Origin: Bacteroidales bacterium
GTDB lineage: Bacteria > Bacteroidota > Bacteroidia > Bacteroidales > UBA932
Direction of reading: 5' to 3'
Assembly (NCBI GenBank): GCA_017617475.1
Contig: JAFZWC010000056.1
Location: 1-64,000, forward strand
Length of the DNA: 64,000 nucleotides
This document shows, piece by piece, positions 9,239-19,282 of this stretch. Each line of letters opens with the position of its first letter. The stretch's first letter is position 1. The translations under genes were made by a program, and so were the position numbers. The notes under the pieces are model-generated. The model had not been told where the DNA came from, ran no database searches, and worked only from the letters and a program-made list of their open reading frames with translations.

Positions 9239-11938
9239 CTATTTCATTTTGAAGACAAACGTGGGATCCAGGGGATATCGGCCGAAATCCTGGCCGAAGA
9301 GGGACAGGCCGCCGTTGCCGGAAGGGACGGAAATGCGGACTGTAACGGTGCTCAGGTTCATGCCCTCGGCATCCTGAACAGGAAGGTTCACCTTCACCAG
9401 CTGGCCGTAGGAACCGGCCTCCCGGATGTGGCGGACATTGGGCTGGGAGCCCCAGGAAAGGATGCCGCGATGGTCGGCCGGGCAGTCTGCGAGCTGGGCC
9501 GATCCAATGGTGTAACCTTCTATGCTCACGGTAATGGAGGAAGGCCAGAGGTCGTCGTCCGTCATGGCGAAGGAATTGAGCGACTTGCAGTGGTCCACAG
9601 TGCCGCCACCCAGCATGAAATCGCCCTGGATGTCGTTGCCGTCCACATCCTTGCCCAGAACCTGGCGGGAAGAAGCCTCGAAAATGAGTTGGGCCGATGC
9701 CACCTTGCTCAAATCCAGGTCTTTGGGAAGGGCCACCCTGTACTCGAAGTAACCGCTGCCAAAGCCGTTCACTTTGAGGCCGTCCAATACGGAGGACTGG
9801 CCGTTGGACCACTTCTGGGCGGTATAGGAATTAACCGGGAAGGTGACTGTGCGCACGCCCTCGGGACCGGTTCCCTGCTTCACACGGAAGGTGGTGAAGT
9901 TGCGGTGCAGCACGGTGCCGTCGGCCTTTTTCAGGATATAGCGGAGAAGGTACAGGCCCTTCTCTTCGGGGATGACCACCCGCACCTTACCGGCGCGGCG
10001 GTTCAGATAAGGTTCAAACGCTACCGGCTGGGAATCCGTGCTGTAGGAAGCAAAGTCGCCCAGGGTATTCCAGCCCACCAGTTCGGTCTCCAGGGTAAGG
10101 GCACCCGGATTCTCGTCCGTCATGAAGGAGGCCACATAAGGGATTTCCAGCACTTCCCCGCCCCGCACAATGCTGTAAAGGTAACGGTCCGGAGAAATGT
10201 AATACTTGCTGTGGAAATCGGCCAGGGTCATGCCGGGGACCAGGTCTTCCAGGCCGTCATACTTGGGCGTACGGTCAAACTGGACGTAACCGTTCCACTC
10301 GTTGATTACGTCGTGGTGCTCCGTATACAGCCATCCTGCGCAACCGGGATGGCGGCGGAAGGCATCCATCATAATATGGTAGTCCCAGGTGAAGTCCACG
10401 TCACCGGAACTGCCGTCATAGCCCCACACGTCACCGCATTCGCTGTTGATCATGGGAGCGCCGTTCTGCACGTTGCCGCCTATGAAGTTGAAGCTGCTGC
10501 CGGGATAGGTATTGCGTTCGTACTGGTCAATCCTCTCGTCCCAAAGGAAGCCCCTTACGTAGGCGTGCCAGGAGTTGATGTCCGTCTCCACGTGGTCGTT
10601 CAGGCAGGCCGAGTTGTCTTCAACCAGACGGGAAGGGTCCAGCTCCTTGGTCAGATGGTACATGCTCCGGACCCATTCCTGGGTTTCGGGCAAGTATTCG
10701 TCCCCTGTCTTCAGGCCCCAGGTCTCGTTGAAGTTCACCCAGGCGAAGATGGAAGGATGGTTGTAGTCCCTTTCCACCTGGTTGCGCATGCAGTGCTCCC
10801 AGTCGGCCCTGGCTTCCCCGTTGGGTTCCCCCCAGAAGTTGGGGGTATCGGCCATGATCAGGAGACCCAGTTTGTCGGCCCAGTAGAGTTTGCGGGGCAC
10901 TTCCACCTTGATATGCACGCGGTTTCCGTTCAGGCCCAGCTTCTTGGAGAGCTCTATCTCTTTCCTCATGAACTCGTCCGAAGGGAAAGTGTAGAAGCCT
11001 TCCGGGTGGTAGCTCTGGTCCAGCGTAAGCTGCAGATACAGAGGCTTGTTATTCAGGGCTACGTAGTTGTAATCCGTTCCGGGCAGCTTGGCCACGCCCA
11101 CTTTGCGCTGGCCGAAGTAGCTGTTCACCTGGTCCACCACCTTGTTCTCCGAGCGGAGGGAGGCCGTTACCTCGTACAGGAAAGGATCGTCCAGGTCCCA
11201 GAGGTGCTGGTTCTGGAGGGGCAGCACAAAGCTCATCTCCTTCATGCCCGGCTCGATGGGGGCTTCGAAGGTGGGCTGGTCCCCGGTGTTGAAGGCCAGC
11301 CGGAAGGTTCCGGAATCCTCGGCCGCATAGTCCATCGCCACGTCCACCTTCACCGCAGAGGCATCGATGTCCGGGGTGAAGTGCAGGGATTTGATGAAAT
11401 TGTAGCCACGGGCCTCCAGATATACCGTCTGCCAAATTCCGCGGGCGTTGCCGTAGCCCTGTTTGCCGTACAGGTGGGCGTCGCTGTAGGTATCGTCCAC
11501 TTTCAGGAGCAGCTGGCAGGTGGCGCCGGGCTTCACGTCCTTGAGTTCAAACTCGAAGGGAGTGTAGCCTCCTTCGTTATAACCCAGGCTTTCTCCGTCC
11601 AGCCAGGCCTCGGTTTTCCAGTCCGATGCGCCCACCACCAGGAACACGCGTTTTCCCTTCCAGGAGCGGGGAATGGTGATTTCCCGGCCGTACCAGGCAA
11701 TGTCTCCCTTGTCTTCCACTTCCGAGAGGGCACTGCCCCAGGGGAAGGGAACCAGGATGCGCTGGTCCAGGTTGTCCTGGTCAAAGCCGAAGTTCCAATA
11801 GCCGTTAAGGTTTACCCATTGGGCACGTTCAAAGTCCGGACGGGGATGTTCCGGAAGGGGAATGTTTTCCTCCGCAACCTTGGGGGCGCAGGCACCCAGA
11901 AGGAGCATCAGGGAAAGAAGCAGACAAGACCGTTTCAT
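9239..11938 (-). CDS. GH2 glycosidase lipoprotein (beta-galactosidase/beta-glucuronidase group)
   Basis: I place the start at 11938 (MKRSCLLL) because that gives a lipoprotein signal (LGAC); the open frame continues upstream without signal character. The 899-residue product has the GH2 sugar-binding domain (WVNLNGYWNFGFDQ), an immunoglobulin-like domain, and the TIM barrel with the acid/base Glu405 in FAWVNFNETWG and the nucleophile Glu500 in APMINSECGDVWG. A long C-terminal jelly-roll (about residues 700-890) may bind carbohydrate. GH2 covers beta-galactosidase, beta-glucuronidase, beta-mannosidase and related activities, and sequence alone does not decide. The preceding 64-nt gap is AT-rich and lacks the hairpin seen before other genes. 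Confidence 0.88.
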   Translation of the reverse strand: MKRSCLLLSLMLLLGACAPKVAEENIPLPEHPRPDFERAQWVNLNGYWNFGFDQDNLDQRILVPFPWGSALSEVEDKGDIAWYGREITIPRSWKGKRVFLVVGASDWKTEAWLDGESLGYNEGGYTPFEFELKDVKPGATCQLLLKVDDTYSDAHLYGKQGYGNARGIWQTVYLEARGYNFIKSLHFTPDIDASAVKVDVAMDYAAEDSGTFRLAFNTGDQPTFEAPIEPGMKEMSFVLPLQNQHLWDLDDPFLYEVTASLRSENKVVDQVNSYFGQRKVGVAKLPGTDYNYVALNNKPLYLQLTLDQSYHPEGFYTFPSDEFMRKEIELSKKLGLNGNRVHIKVEVPRKLYWADKLGLLIMADTPNFWGEPNGEARADWEHCMRNQVERDYNHPSIFAWVNFNETWGLKTGDEYLPETQEWVRSMYHLTKELDPSRLVEDNSACLNDHVETDINSWHAYVRGFLWDERIDQYERNTYPGSSFNFIGGNVQNGAPMINSECGDVWGYDGSSGDVDFTWDYHIMMDAFRRHPGCAGWLYTEHHDVINEWNGYVQFDRTPKYDGLEDLVPGMTLADFHSKYYISPDRYLYSIVRGGEVLEIPYVASFMTDENPGALTLETELVGWNTLGDFASYSTDSQPVAFEPYLNRRAGKVRVVIPEEKGLYLLRYILKKADGTVLHRNFTTFRVKQGTGPEGVRTVTFPVNSYTAQKWSNGQSSVLDGLKVNGFGSGYFEYRVALPKDLDLSKVASAQLIFEASSRQVLGKDVDGNDIQGDFMLGGGTVDHCKSLNSFAMTDDDLWPSSITVSIEGYTIGSAQLADCPADHRGILSWGSQPNVRHIREAGSYGQLVKVNLPVQDAEGMNLSTVTVRISVPSGNGGLSLFGQDFGRYPLDPTFVFKMK

Positions 11939-11997
11939 ATTCAGAATTGAGTGGTTAATAGTATATTTTTTAAAGTTAGCGTTTTTTCGTTCAATAT

Positions 11998-12005
11998 CAA
12001 AATTA
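11998..12005 (-). promoter_or_regulatory. Possible -7 promoter element before the GH2 gene
   Basis: TAATTTTG on the - strand fits TAnnTTTG and overlaps the stop codon of the upstream GH92 gene. It lies 60 nt before the GH2 start in an AT-rich gap. No -33 TTTG is present at the right distance, so this is a weak call. Confidence 0.25.
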
Positions 12006-14825
12006 CTTGTGATAGAAGCAGGCCGGCGGGATGGACTTGAATTCGTCCGTTCCGGGGGCGCACCAGTACCAGCTGAAGGCTTCCCCTTCATAATCCTCGA
12101 AATACAGGATCTTGAAGGGATGCAGGCCTTTCTCCAGCGGAATCTCGCCATAGGCCGATATTTCCGAGTGGGATCCGTCGTTGTTCACCACCCGCACCCC
12201 GTCAATATACAGGGCGCTGCCGTCGTCGCTCCGGGTCTCGAAAGTCCATATTCCGGTAATGGGAATATCGATATAGCCGAAGAAGGTGTAGGCAAAATGG
12301 TCTTCCCGGCGGGTACCCGCAATGGAAGGTTCCAGCATCACGCCGGAGCCCTCGGGAGGATCGCTCTCTATCTGGGAAAGGATGGTGAAATTGGCTTCGT
12401 GATAGGTGTAGCGGCATCCCGGCTTCAGGTCTTCCCTGTCGGCCGAAGGATGGAAATACAGCTTGTGGGCCGTCTGGGACACATAAGGCGAAGGCGGCAT
12501 GCCTTTCCGGAACGCCCGGGCGCGGATAGGGCCCGACTCGGAAATGGTGAAGGGCTCCTCATACAGCGGACTCTCTTCCGTGGGCTCACTCCCGTCCAAA
12601 GTGTAATGGATGGATGCCCCGGGTGTTTTGCAGCCCAGGCTCACCTGGGTCTCGTCCTTGAACAGGAACAGCTGGCCCTGGATGGACGGAGGGCACACCG
12701 GAGGATCTTCCGTAAGCGAATACGGGTGCGGCAGGGCATCCCTTTCAGAACTGGGCTTGCGGGACAGCCTGAAACTGAGAACGCCACCCTGCATAATCTG
12801 ATCGTAGGTAAGGTAGTGTTCTTCCACGGGTTCCCCGTTCAGGAAAACCTTGGAAATGTACGGGTACTTGGGCTTGTCGGCCTTGATGGTCAAAGTCTTT
12901 CCGTTGCCCAGTCGGATCACCGTTTCCTTGAACAGGGGCGCGGTCATCAGATACTGGCCGCTGCCGGGACATACGGGATACAGGCCGATGGAGGCCATCA
13001 CATACCATGCGCTCATCTGGCCGCAGTCCTCGTTGCCGGAAATGCCGTCGGGCGCTGCGGAATAGGTTTCCGTAAGCACCTGGCGCACCACCTGCTGGGA
13101 ACGGGAGGCTTCCGGAGTCCAGTAAAACAGCCAGGGGAAGTTGTGGTCGGGCTCGTTGCCCTGGGCGTACTGCCCCACAACGCCGCCTATGTCCTGATGC
13201 ACGGAGGCCTGGTCTTCCGGAGTAAAGGTAAACAGCGAATCCAGCGCCTGCAGCAGGGGTTCCTCCCCTCCCATAAGGGCGGCCAGGCCGCTCATGTCGT
13301 GGGGAACGAAGAAACGGTACTGCCAGGGGGTGGCTTCGGTGTAGTCACGGGAGCCTTTCAGGGGGTCGAAATCCCTCACCCAGGACCCGTCGGCATTCTT
13401 CCCCCTCATAAAACCGGTGACGGGCTCGAAGAGTTCGCGGTATCGCAGGGACCGGCTGTCATATTCGCCGGCCACGTCGTGATAGCCCAGGCTCTCGGCC
13501 ATGCGGGCTATGCACCAGTCGTCATAGGCGAATTCCAAGGTCTGGGACACCGTTTCTATTTTGAGGTCGGCCGGAATCCAGCCGTACTGGTTGTACAGCT
13601 GGGAGGCGTTAACGTTGTGCTTGTTGGATGTGGCTATCATGGCCTTGAGGGCCCGTTCGCCGTCAAAGGTTCGGATGCCGCGAAGCCATGCATCGGCAAT
13701 GACCGAAACGGGGTGATACCCTATCATACAGGCCGTCTCAAAGCTGGCCAGCGGCCAGATGGGCAGTTCACCCAGGCAGTCGTAGTCGTCCAGCAGGGAG
13801 TTCACGATATCCCCTGTCCGCTGGGGATTCAGGATGGTCTGCAGCGGGTGCCAGGTGCGGAAGGTATCCCAGACGGAAAGGGTGGAATAGAAGTGATCCA
13901 CGCCCTCCAGTTTCACGTTCCGGCCCCTCTGGTTGCGGTACAGGCCGCCCACGTCGTCAATGAGGTTGGGCGTCTGGAAGGTGTGGTAAAAATAGGTGTA
14001 AAACACATCCGTGGGGCCGCCTTTCACCTGGATGGTGCCCAGGGCCTGTGCCCAGCGGGCCTCGGCGCGGGCGCGGGCCTCGTCAAACCCCATGGCCTCC
14101 GCCTGGCGGTTTTTGCGGGCCCCTTCTTCGCCGGTTCCGGAAAGGCCGGCCGTCAGGCAAACCTCCACCACCTCGTCGGGGAAGGTAAAAAGCATCTTGC
14201 CGGGTTCCACCTCCCGGGCACTCACGAAGGGCACGGAGAATTCGGCCGATAGATAAATGTCACGGTCAATGGCCCATCCGTTCACCCGGCGATGCCCCAG
14301 GACTTCCTGGCCTTCCGCCCGAAGGGAAACCTGCGTGGGCGTGCACCAGCCCCCCTGGCAATACGTGGCATCCACCATAATCATGCGCTTGCCCGGCACC
14401 TTGAAGGTGTAGCGGTGGTAACCGGTATGTTCCCAGGCGGTCAGTTCGGCCACCACGCTTTCCAGCTGCACCTTGTAGTAGCCCGGTGAGGCTTCCTCGT
14501 TGTCGTGGGTGAACCCCATGGGCTTGACCTCATTCAGACCGGGCATAACCTGAAAGTCTCCGAAATCCGGACAACCGGTCCCGGAAAGGTGCGTGTGGCT
14601 GAATCCCATTATGGTATTGTGGTCGTAGTGGTAGCCGGAAACCAGTCCCGCGTCCGTGTCCGGACTCAGTTGCACGGCTCCGTACGGAACCGTAGCGCCG
14701 GGATAGGTGTTGCCGGCCGCCGCCGTTCCGTTGAACACGTTCACTTCCCGCAGCGGGTCCGGCGGGCTGGAACAGGCTGCCAGCAAGAAAGCAGCCAATA
14801 GCATGTGTGGGAATAACCTGTTCAT
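12003..14825 (-). CDS. GH92 alpha-mannosidase with chitobiase-C-like and PA14 domains
   Basis: I choose the ATG at 14825 (MNRLFPHM) over one six codons upstream because the lipoprotein signal (LAAC) then has normal length; 940 residues. The GH92 core (about 25-720) shows the family segments VNVFNGTAAAGNTYPGATVP, GFSHTHLSGTGCPDFGD, GNEPDHNFPW and GNEDCGQMSAWYV. Residues about 735-795 resemble a chitobiase/hexosaminidase C-terminal domain (IHYTLDGSEPTEESP), and about 795-938 form a PA14 domain (FETRSDDGSALYIDGVRVV). GH92 enzymes are calcium-dependent exo-alpha-mannosidases. The PA14 module probably adds sugar binding. It is a paralogue of the GH92 at 45408-48200, with the same three-domain plan. 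Confidence 0.92.
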   Translation of the reverse strand: MNRLFPHMLLAAFLLAACSSPPDPLREVNVFNGTAAAGNTYPGATVPYGAVQLSPDTDAGLVSGYHYDHNTIMGFSHTHLSGTGCPDFGDFQVMPGLNEVKPMGFTHDNEEASPGYYKVQLESVVAELTAWEHTGYHRYTFKVPGKRMIMVDATYCQGGWCTPTQVSLRAEGQEVLGHRRVNGWAIDRDIYLSAEFSVPFVSAREVEPGKMLFTFPDEVVEVCLTAGLSGTGEEGARKNRQAEAMGFDEARARAEARWAQALGTIQVKGGPTDVFYTYFYHTFQTPNLIDDVGGLYRNQRGRNVKLEGVDHFYSTLSVWDTFRTWHPLQTILNPQRTGDIVNSLLDDYDCLGELPIWPLASFETACMIGYHPVSVIADAWLRGIRTFDGERALKAMIATSNKHNVNASQLYNQYGWIPADLKIETVSQTLEFAYDDWCIARMAESLGYHDVAGEYDSRSLRYRELFEPVTGFMRGKNADGSWVRDFDPLKGSRDYTEATPWQYRFFVPHDMSGLAALMGGEEPLLQALDSLFTFTPEDQASVHQDIGGVVGQYAQGNEPDHNFPWLFYWTPEASRSQQVVRQVLTETYSAAPDGISGNEDCGQMSAWYVMASIGLYPVCPGSGQYLMTAPLFKETVIRLGNGKTLTIKADKPKYPYISKVFLNGEPVEEHYLTYDQIMQGGVLSFRLSRKPSSERDALPHPYSLTEDPPVCPPSIQGQLFLFKDETQVSLGCKTPGASIHYTLDGSEPTEESPLYEEPFTISESGPIRARAFRKGMPPSPYVSQTAHKLYFHPSADREDLKPGCRYTYHEANFTILSQIESDPPEGSGVMLEPSIAGTRREDHFAYTFFGYIDIPITGIWTFETRSDDGSALYIDGVRVVNNDGSHSEISAYGEIPLEKGLHPFKILYFEDYEGEAFSWYWCAPGTDEFKSIPPACFYHK

Positions 14826-14841
14826 AATCACTAGTTTAAGC

Positions 14842-14874
14842 ATTCACCTCCCCTGAATTCCAGGTAGGAGGAAT
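14842..14874 (-). other. Intercistronic hairpin before the GH92 gene
   Basis: In the 68-nt gap between GH78 and GH92, a nested inverted repeat (ATTC/GAAT, CTCC/GGAG, CCTG/CAGG) can fold in the mRNA. Its downstream arm carries GGGGAGG about 22 nt before the GH92 start, paired to an upstream CCTCC. It is one of several similar hairpins in the locus (28992, 38062, 55745, 59847). Confidence 0.5.
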
Positions 14875-14893
14875 ATCAGTAATTCTCTATGAT

Positions 14894-17335
14894 TCAGTCG
14901 TTTCCCTCCACGGCTACTCCGGGGGGAACGGTGTAACGGACATCCTGACCATGTCGCTCCACAGTGATGGGACCGTAGGGGGTGGGCACGGTTACTTCCA
15001 CCCAGTCCAGACCGGCCGGAATCTGGGGTTCGATACGCACGCGACGGTACCCGGGTTCCAGGGCCACCACGCCACCCAGGGCCTGGTAGAACCAGCTGCC
15101 TATCCCATTGAAGCAATTGTGCAGGCGGCTTCGCCGGCCGTTCCAGTGCTCCCAGGTACCGGTTGCCCCGTTGTCCAACATGTAAAGATAACCGGGATAG
15201 CCGTGCTGTTTGAGCATCCCGTACATCCAGTCGCATTCGCCGGCCTTGGTCACCCATTCGGTAAGGACGGGAATACCCACCAGGCCGGTAGCCAGGTGGC
15301 CGTTGTAGAGGTTTGACGTACGCTCCTTCAGGGTCTGGACCACCCCGGGCAGGAAAGCGGCCGGCACGGCATCCACCAGCATGGGATAAATCATATCTAT
15401 CTGGCTTCCGGAACCGTAAATTCCACTTTCGGGATGGTAGAAGACCTCATGGATGCGCTTTTGCAAGGCAATCTTCCTGTGGCGGAACTCCTGTTCGTCC
15501 GTCCGGTTTCCAAGAGCCCCGGCTATGCCTTCCAGACAAATGTAGCTTTGCACCAGCGCACAGTTGTTCACCAGGTCTATGGATTCCGGATCCTGCACGT
15601 CCACGCCATCGGGGGCGGCCCAGTCTCCCAGATACCACCAGCGATAAGGCGGAGTGGGCGGGGTGGGCCATTGTTTCAGAAGCCCGTCCACCGAGTAGGC
15701 ATCTACATATTCCAGCCACTTTTTCATGTTGGGATAGAGGCGCTCCATGGAACGGGAATCGGCATAATTCATATACACCCGCCAGGGGGCCTGCACCACA
15801 AAGCTGCACCAGTAGGGACCGCCGCCGGCCTTGTAGGGGTTGGGCGCCGTATGCGGCAGGCCGCCGTCGGATTTCTGGGAATCGGCCCAGGCTTGAAGCC
15901 AGTTCAGGAACAGGGGCGCCACGTCGGCCGTCATCTGCAGGCTCTGGGCCGATGCATTGCCGTCGCCGCCATAACCCAGCCTTTCGATGCTGGCGCAGTC
16001 CACCATATAGCCGTCGAAGGCCAGGTTCTCCATGGTCCGGAGTACCATGTCGTGAATGGCGTTCAGTTCGGCATCCGAGCTACGGAAACTGGAGCCCATA
16101 GCATAGTCCGTACGCATCCGGTGGGCCTGCAGTTCTTCAGGGGCCAGTTCAAGGCCTTCGAAGAGCACATAGCGGAAAATGTGGTGATTGAAGCAGTTCT
16201 GGAAATGGTCCCACTCCCCTGCGGCTATGAATTCGTCGTAGCCGCAAGTGCCGGAGTCAAAACCGTCTTCCGAGAAATCGGTGTAAGAGATGCGGACCGT
16301 GTCCCCGGGCTGCAGTCCGGGCAAATCCACAGACAGCATGGCGTTCACCACTTTGCCGAAATCGGCCAGCCACCGGCCTCCGGGCAGGGGTTCCAGCCTC
16401 ACCGGCCCTACGGTTTCCTTCACCCGACAGGGTTCGCACATCTGCATGCTGGCGGTAATGCCTTCCACCTTCACAACATCCACCGGCCCCCATCCGGGTT
16501 CGGCCCGGTTGTCCAGCCTTTCCCCGCCAAAATGGCCCGGCCGCCAGTCATCCATGTCGGTGTAACCGTTCCAGGCCCCTTCCCAGGTGGCGTCGGTCCA
16601 GACCACGGGTTCTCCGTTCACGTCCAGCTCGGCCTTAACCAGCGCACCTTCATACACGGCGCCGAAGGTTTCTTTCTTATACCAGCCGGAGCCGGCAGAA
16701 ATGGAAAGTTCGTTCAAGCCTTTCTTCAGCAGGTGGCTCACATCGTACACCACTATGAGCGAGCGCTTGTCCAGCTGCGAGACGGCCGGCTGCAACACGG
16801 CCTCCGACACCTTTTCCCCATTCAGATAGGCTTCGTGATAGCCCAGGGAATTCACGTACAGAAGGGCCCTTTCGGCCTTTTTCACTTCGAAATCCTTACG
16901 CAGGAGCGAGGCTCTCCCTTCTCCGGGAACCGCGCCGATGTAGTCCCCTTTCAGGCTGTCGCCGTCCAGGATACCCACTCCCAGGCGCTGCCACTTGCTC
17001 CAGCGCGAGACCTCTCCGTTTGATGCCCAGATGCGCACCCTCCAACGGGTCTGCTGGCGGGATTGAAGGGTTTTTCCCTGATACGGAACCATAACCTGAT
17101 CCGGGGATGCCACCTTGCCGCTTTGCCACAGTTCCGGCCCCACTTCAATCTGGTAGGCCACCTGTTCCAGCGGCATGGGAGCTTTGATTTTCCAGGAGAA
17201 ATGGGGCTGGGTATTATCTATACCCAACGGCTCCACCAAACCTTCACAGCGAAGATCATACACTTGCACAGACGGCTTGCAGGCCACAAGGACCAGCAGC
17301 AAAGCCATAGCCAGGCGTGAACATAACTTATTCAT
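14894..17335 (-). CDS. GH78 alpha-L-rhamnosidase lipoprotein
   Basis: An 813-residue lipoprotein (LVAC, about Cys19). It has the classic GH78 layout: an N-terminal immunoglobulin-like domain (YDLRCEGLVEPLGIDNTQPHFSW), a rhamnosidase N domain (EAYLNGEKVSEAVLQPAVS), a further beta domain (DFGKVVNAMLSVDLPG), the six-hairpin catalytic domain with CASIERLGYGGDGNASAQS near residue 450, and a C-terminal beta domain. The family removes alpha-L-rhamnose. The motif has GYGGDGNAS rather than the more usual GWMGDAQ, so its substrate may differ from that of the 6674 paralogue. The first 25 nt around its start codon nearly match those of the unrelated GH106 gene at 51325. Confidence 0.92.
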   Translation of the reverse strand: MNKLCSRLAMALLLVLVACKPSVQVYDLRCEGLVEPLGIDNTQPHFSWKIKAPMPLEQVAYQIEVGPELWQSGKVASPDQVMVPYQGKTLQSRQQTRWRVRIWASNGEVSRWSKWQRLGVGILDGDSLKGDYIGAVPGEGRASLLRKDFEVKKAERALLYVNSLGYHEAYLNGEKVSEAVLQPAVSQLDKRSLIVVYDVSHLLKKGLNELSISAGSGWYKKETFGAVYEGALVKAELDVNGEPVVWTDATWEGAWNGYTDMDDWRPGHFGGERLDNRAEPGWGPVDVVKVEGITASMQMCEPCRVKETVGPVRLEPLPGGRWLADFGKVVNAMLSVDLPGLQPGDTVRISYTDFSEDGFDSGTCGYDEFIAAGEWDHFQNCFNHHIFRYVLFEGLELAPEELQAHRMRTDYAMGSSFRSSDAELNAIHDMVLRTMENLAFDGYMVDCASIERLGYGGDGNASAQSLQMTADVAPLFLNWLQAWADSQKSDGGLPHTAPNPYKAGGGPYWCSFVVQAPWRVYMNYADSRSMERLYPNMKKWLEYVDAYSVDGLLKQWPTPPTPPYRWWYLGDWAAPDGVDVQDPESIDLVNNCALVQSYICLEGIAGALGNRTDEQEFRHRKIALQKRIHEVFYHPESGIYGSGSQIDMIYPMLVDAVPAAFLPGVVQTLKERTSNLYNGHLATGLVGIPVLTEWVTKAGECDWMYGMLKQHGYPGYLYMLDNGATGTWEHWNGRRSRLHNCFNGIGSWFYQALGGVVALEPGYRRVRIEPQIPAGLDWVEVTVPTPYGPITVERHGQDVRYTVPPGVAVEGND

Positions 17336-17351
17336 TATCTGTACTGTTTAG

Positions 17352-19274
17352 TTATTCTAAAACGGACCGGTCCGGCAGGCGGCGCAGCGTCTCCAGCCGG
17401 AAAGCGCCGGGCCAGGCCACCAGCCAGTTGTTTATGCTGTGGGCTCCGCTTCCGCCAAAACCCCAGGCGCATTCAAAGTAGGCTTCGTTCTGGGAACCGG
17501 CGGGACGCACCAGGCCGTTAATGGTCAAAGTGCCGTCAGAGACCAGCTGGTTGCCATTGTGCCAGATGGCCTCGGCCTTCTCCCGCCACTGCGGGTCACC
17601 AGTAAGCTCCGTCAGTTCCATCCATTCGGGCACCCAGTAAAGGGCATAAGGATCCAGATGGTTGTGCTGCACCGACACCGAGGTAGCCCCGAAGGTATGA
17701 TACCCGTATTGCGTGAAGTCGTTATCGGCCTCATACACCCCGTCATAATGCCAAAGCCAGGTGCTCAGGTAATAGGATATATCCAGGGCGTCGTCCACGT
17801 AGGAAGCCTCTCCCGTGAGCTTGTGAAGGCGCAGCGCCGACCGCAGCAGGGAAATGGAAGATTCCTTGTCTATGCACCAGGTATCCAGAGCGCCGGCTGT
17901 GGTGAAACCATTATCCTTCAGTTCCTGCAAATAGTGTCTGTAGGCCTTCAGGGCCGATTCCCCATATCGCTCATCCCCGCTCCTGCGCCAGGCTTCCAGC
18001 ATGGCCGGAACCAGGAAACAGCCCACCGTTCCTTCGCGGTAGATGCTCTCGCCGTCGGGCTTCCAGCCCTTGGCATAACAGCCGTTTTCCTGCTGGTCGG
18101 CCATTACAAAGTCGCAGATGCGGTAGGCCAGGCGCTCGTATTCGGGTCTTTCGTAGCCGCACGCCTTTGCCACGTCATAAGCTTCGAAGAAGTTCACGGC
18201 TGCCGTACCCAGGTTGCAGGCATCCACAGGGCCGTCCAGTTCATCGTATCGGACTGTAAACAGACCGTTAGGAAGACCGCACCGGCTCCAGGTATCCAGC
18301 GTGGCCATTCCCTTCTCCAAAGACTCCGTGGAGCCGTTTTTCAAGTAATCCTGAAGGAGAGAAATGGCATAGGAGGCATTCTGTCCGCACCAGCCAATCT
18401 CATACTTGCCGCCCCCGCGCTGCTTCCACTTCCCTTCCGGCGTAGGAAGCAGGCCTATACTGAAGCCCTTGTATTCCCCTTCTTCGGCCCAAAGCGACTC
18501 CTTGGCATAACGGATACCCAGTTCCCAGAGCTTATCCGGCGAAAACACCTCTACCCGGGGCTTGGGCGCCATTTCCCAGGCCTTGTCCAGGAATGAACGC
18601 ATGGCACGGTGGCCTTTCTGCACGGGACTCACATGAAGATATATAGGGAAGGTCACCGTCTCCCCTTTCCGCAGGATCACGGTGCTCTGGTAGCCCGGAT
18701 CAAAATGGTCGCGGTCAGAATACGTAAGCGGCATCTCCTCCTCCGGCCACACATAGCAATGGCTTACCTGCCTGTCTTCCGGCTGAAGCGACACGGAAAA
18801 GCCTTCCCGGGCCGATGCGGGGGCCTCCGACCAGGTGGCCACGGCATAGCGCTCCCCTTCGGAATACAAGGCGCCGGGGATGGGCGTACGCCGATAGGAA
18901 ATGGTGCGCCACTCCCCTTTCTCCTTCGCCCCCTTGGGCTCACCGCCCGTTCCCCACGCATTCCCATTGTAGGAAACGCTGGGAATCATCCAGAAGTCCG
19001 CCTGCGAAAGGTGAACGAAGCGGGGCTCCAGACGGACGGAGTCCAAGTCTTCCAGAACATCGAAGGTACAGGTAATCTTATAGGTGGCGTTATCCAGCAT
19101 TTCCACCTCTTCCCGGTGGGAAACACCCGCCACGAGAGGCACCTGGAAAAGGCCGACGAGGTTCTCCCCTTCCTTCAAAGCCAGGCCGTCAGGCTGTTTT
19201 TCCCAACGGTACGGGCCTGCCTGCCGGCAGGAAATAACGGCCAGGGCGGAAAGCAATATGACAGCCTTTTTCAT
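17352..19274 (-). CDS. Predicted six-hairpin (alpha/alpha) glycosidase-like lipoprotein, family unassigned
   Basis: A 640-residue lipoprotein (VISC, Cys16). Residues about 25-220 are beta-rich. Residues about 225-620 look like an alpha/alpha toroid, with repeated Trp/Tyr-rich hairpins (NASYAISLLQDYLKNGS, FFEAYDVAKACGYERPEYE, YECAWGFGGSG-like end) and a Tyr-Leu-Ser-Thr-Trp-Leu-Trp segment. I do not recognise the family. The fold suggests a glycoside hydrolase, unsaturated-uronyl hydrolase or epimerase, but no diagnostic catalytic motif could be matched. It is bracketed by GH78 (16 nt downstream) and the GH28/CE15 fusion (8 nt upstream), so it is likely part of the same rhamnose/uronate-processing unit. 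Confidence 0.6.
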   Translation of the reverse strand: MKKAVILLSALAVISCRQAGPYRWEKQPDGLALKEGENLVGLFQVPLVAGVSHREEVEMLDNATYKITCTFDVLEDLDSVRLEPRFVHLSQADFWMIPSVSYNGNAWGTGGEPKGAKEKGEWRTISYRRTPIPGALYSEGERYAVATWSEAPASAREGFSVSLQPEDRQVSHCYVWPEEEMPLTYSDRDHFDPGYQSTVILRKGETVTFPIYLHVSPVQKGHRAMRSFLDKAWEMAPKPRVEVFSPDKLWELGIRYAKESLWAEEGEYKGFSIGLLPTPEGKWKQRGGGKYEIGWCGQNASYAISLLQDYLKNGSTESLEKGMATLDTWSRCGLPNGLFTVRYDELDGPVDACNLGTAAVNFFEAYDVAKACGYERPEYERLAYRICDFVMADQQENGCYAKGWKPDGESIYREGTVGCFLVPAMLEAWRRSGDERYGESALKAYRHYLQELKDNGFTTAGALDTWCIDKESSISLLRSALRLHKLTGEASYVDDALDISYYLSTWLWHYDGVYEADNDFTQYGYHTFGATSVSVQHNHLDPYALYWVPEWMELTELTGDPQWREKAEAIWHNGNQLVSDGTLTINGLVRPAGSQNEAYFECAWGFGGSGAHSINNWLVAWPGAFRLETLRRLPDRSVLE

Positions 19275-19282
19275 AGGGAACG

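Noticed and set aside
6971..11950. A + strand open frame of over 1600 codons antisense to GH78 and GH2
   Set aside because: It mirrors two real genes with clear domains and lipoboxes. Its translation is rich in His, Gly, Val and Gln with no recognisable domain. Similar long antisense frames occur opposite most genes here and reflect GC-rich codon use.
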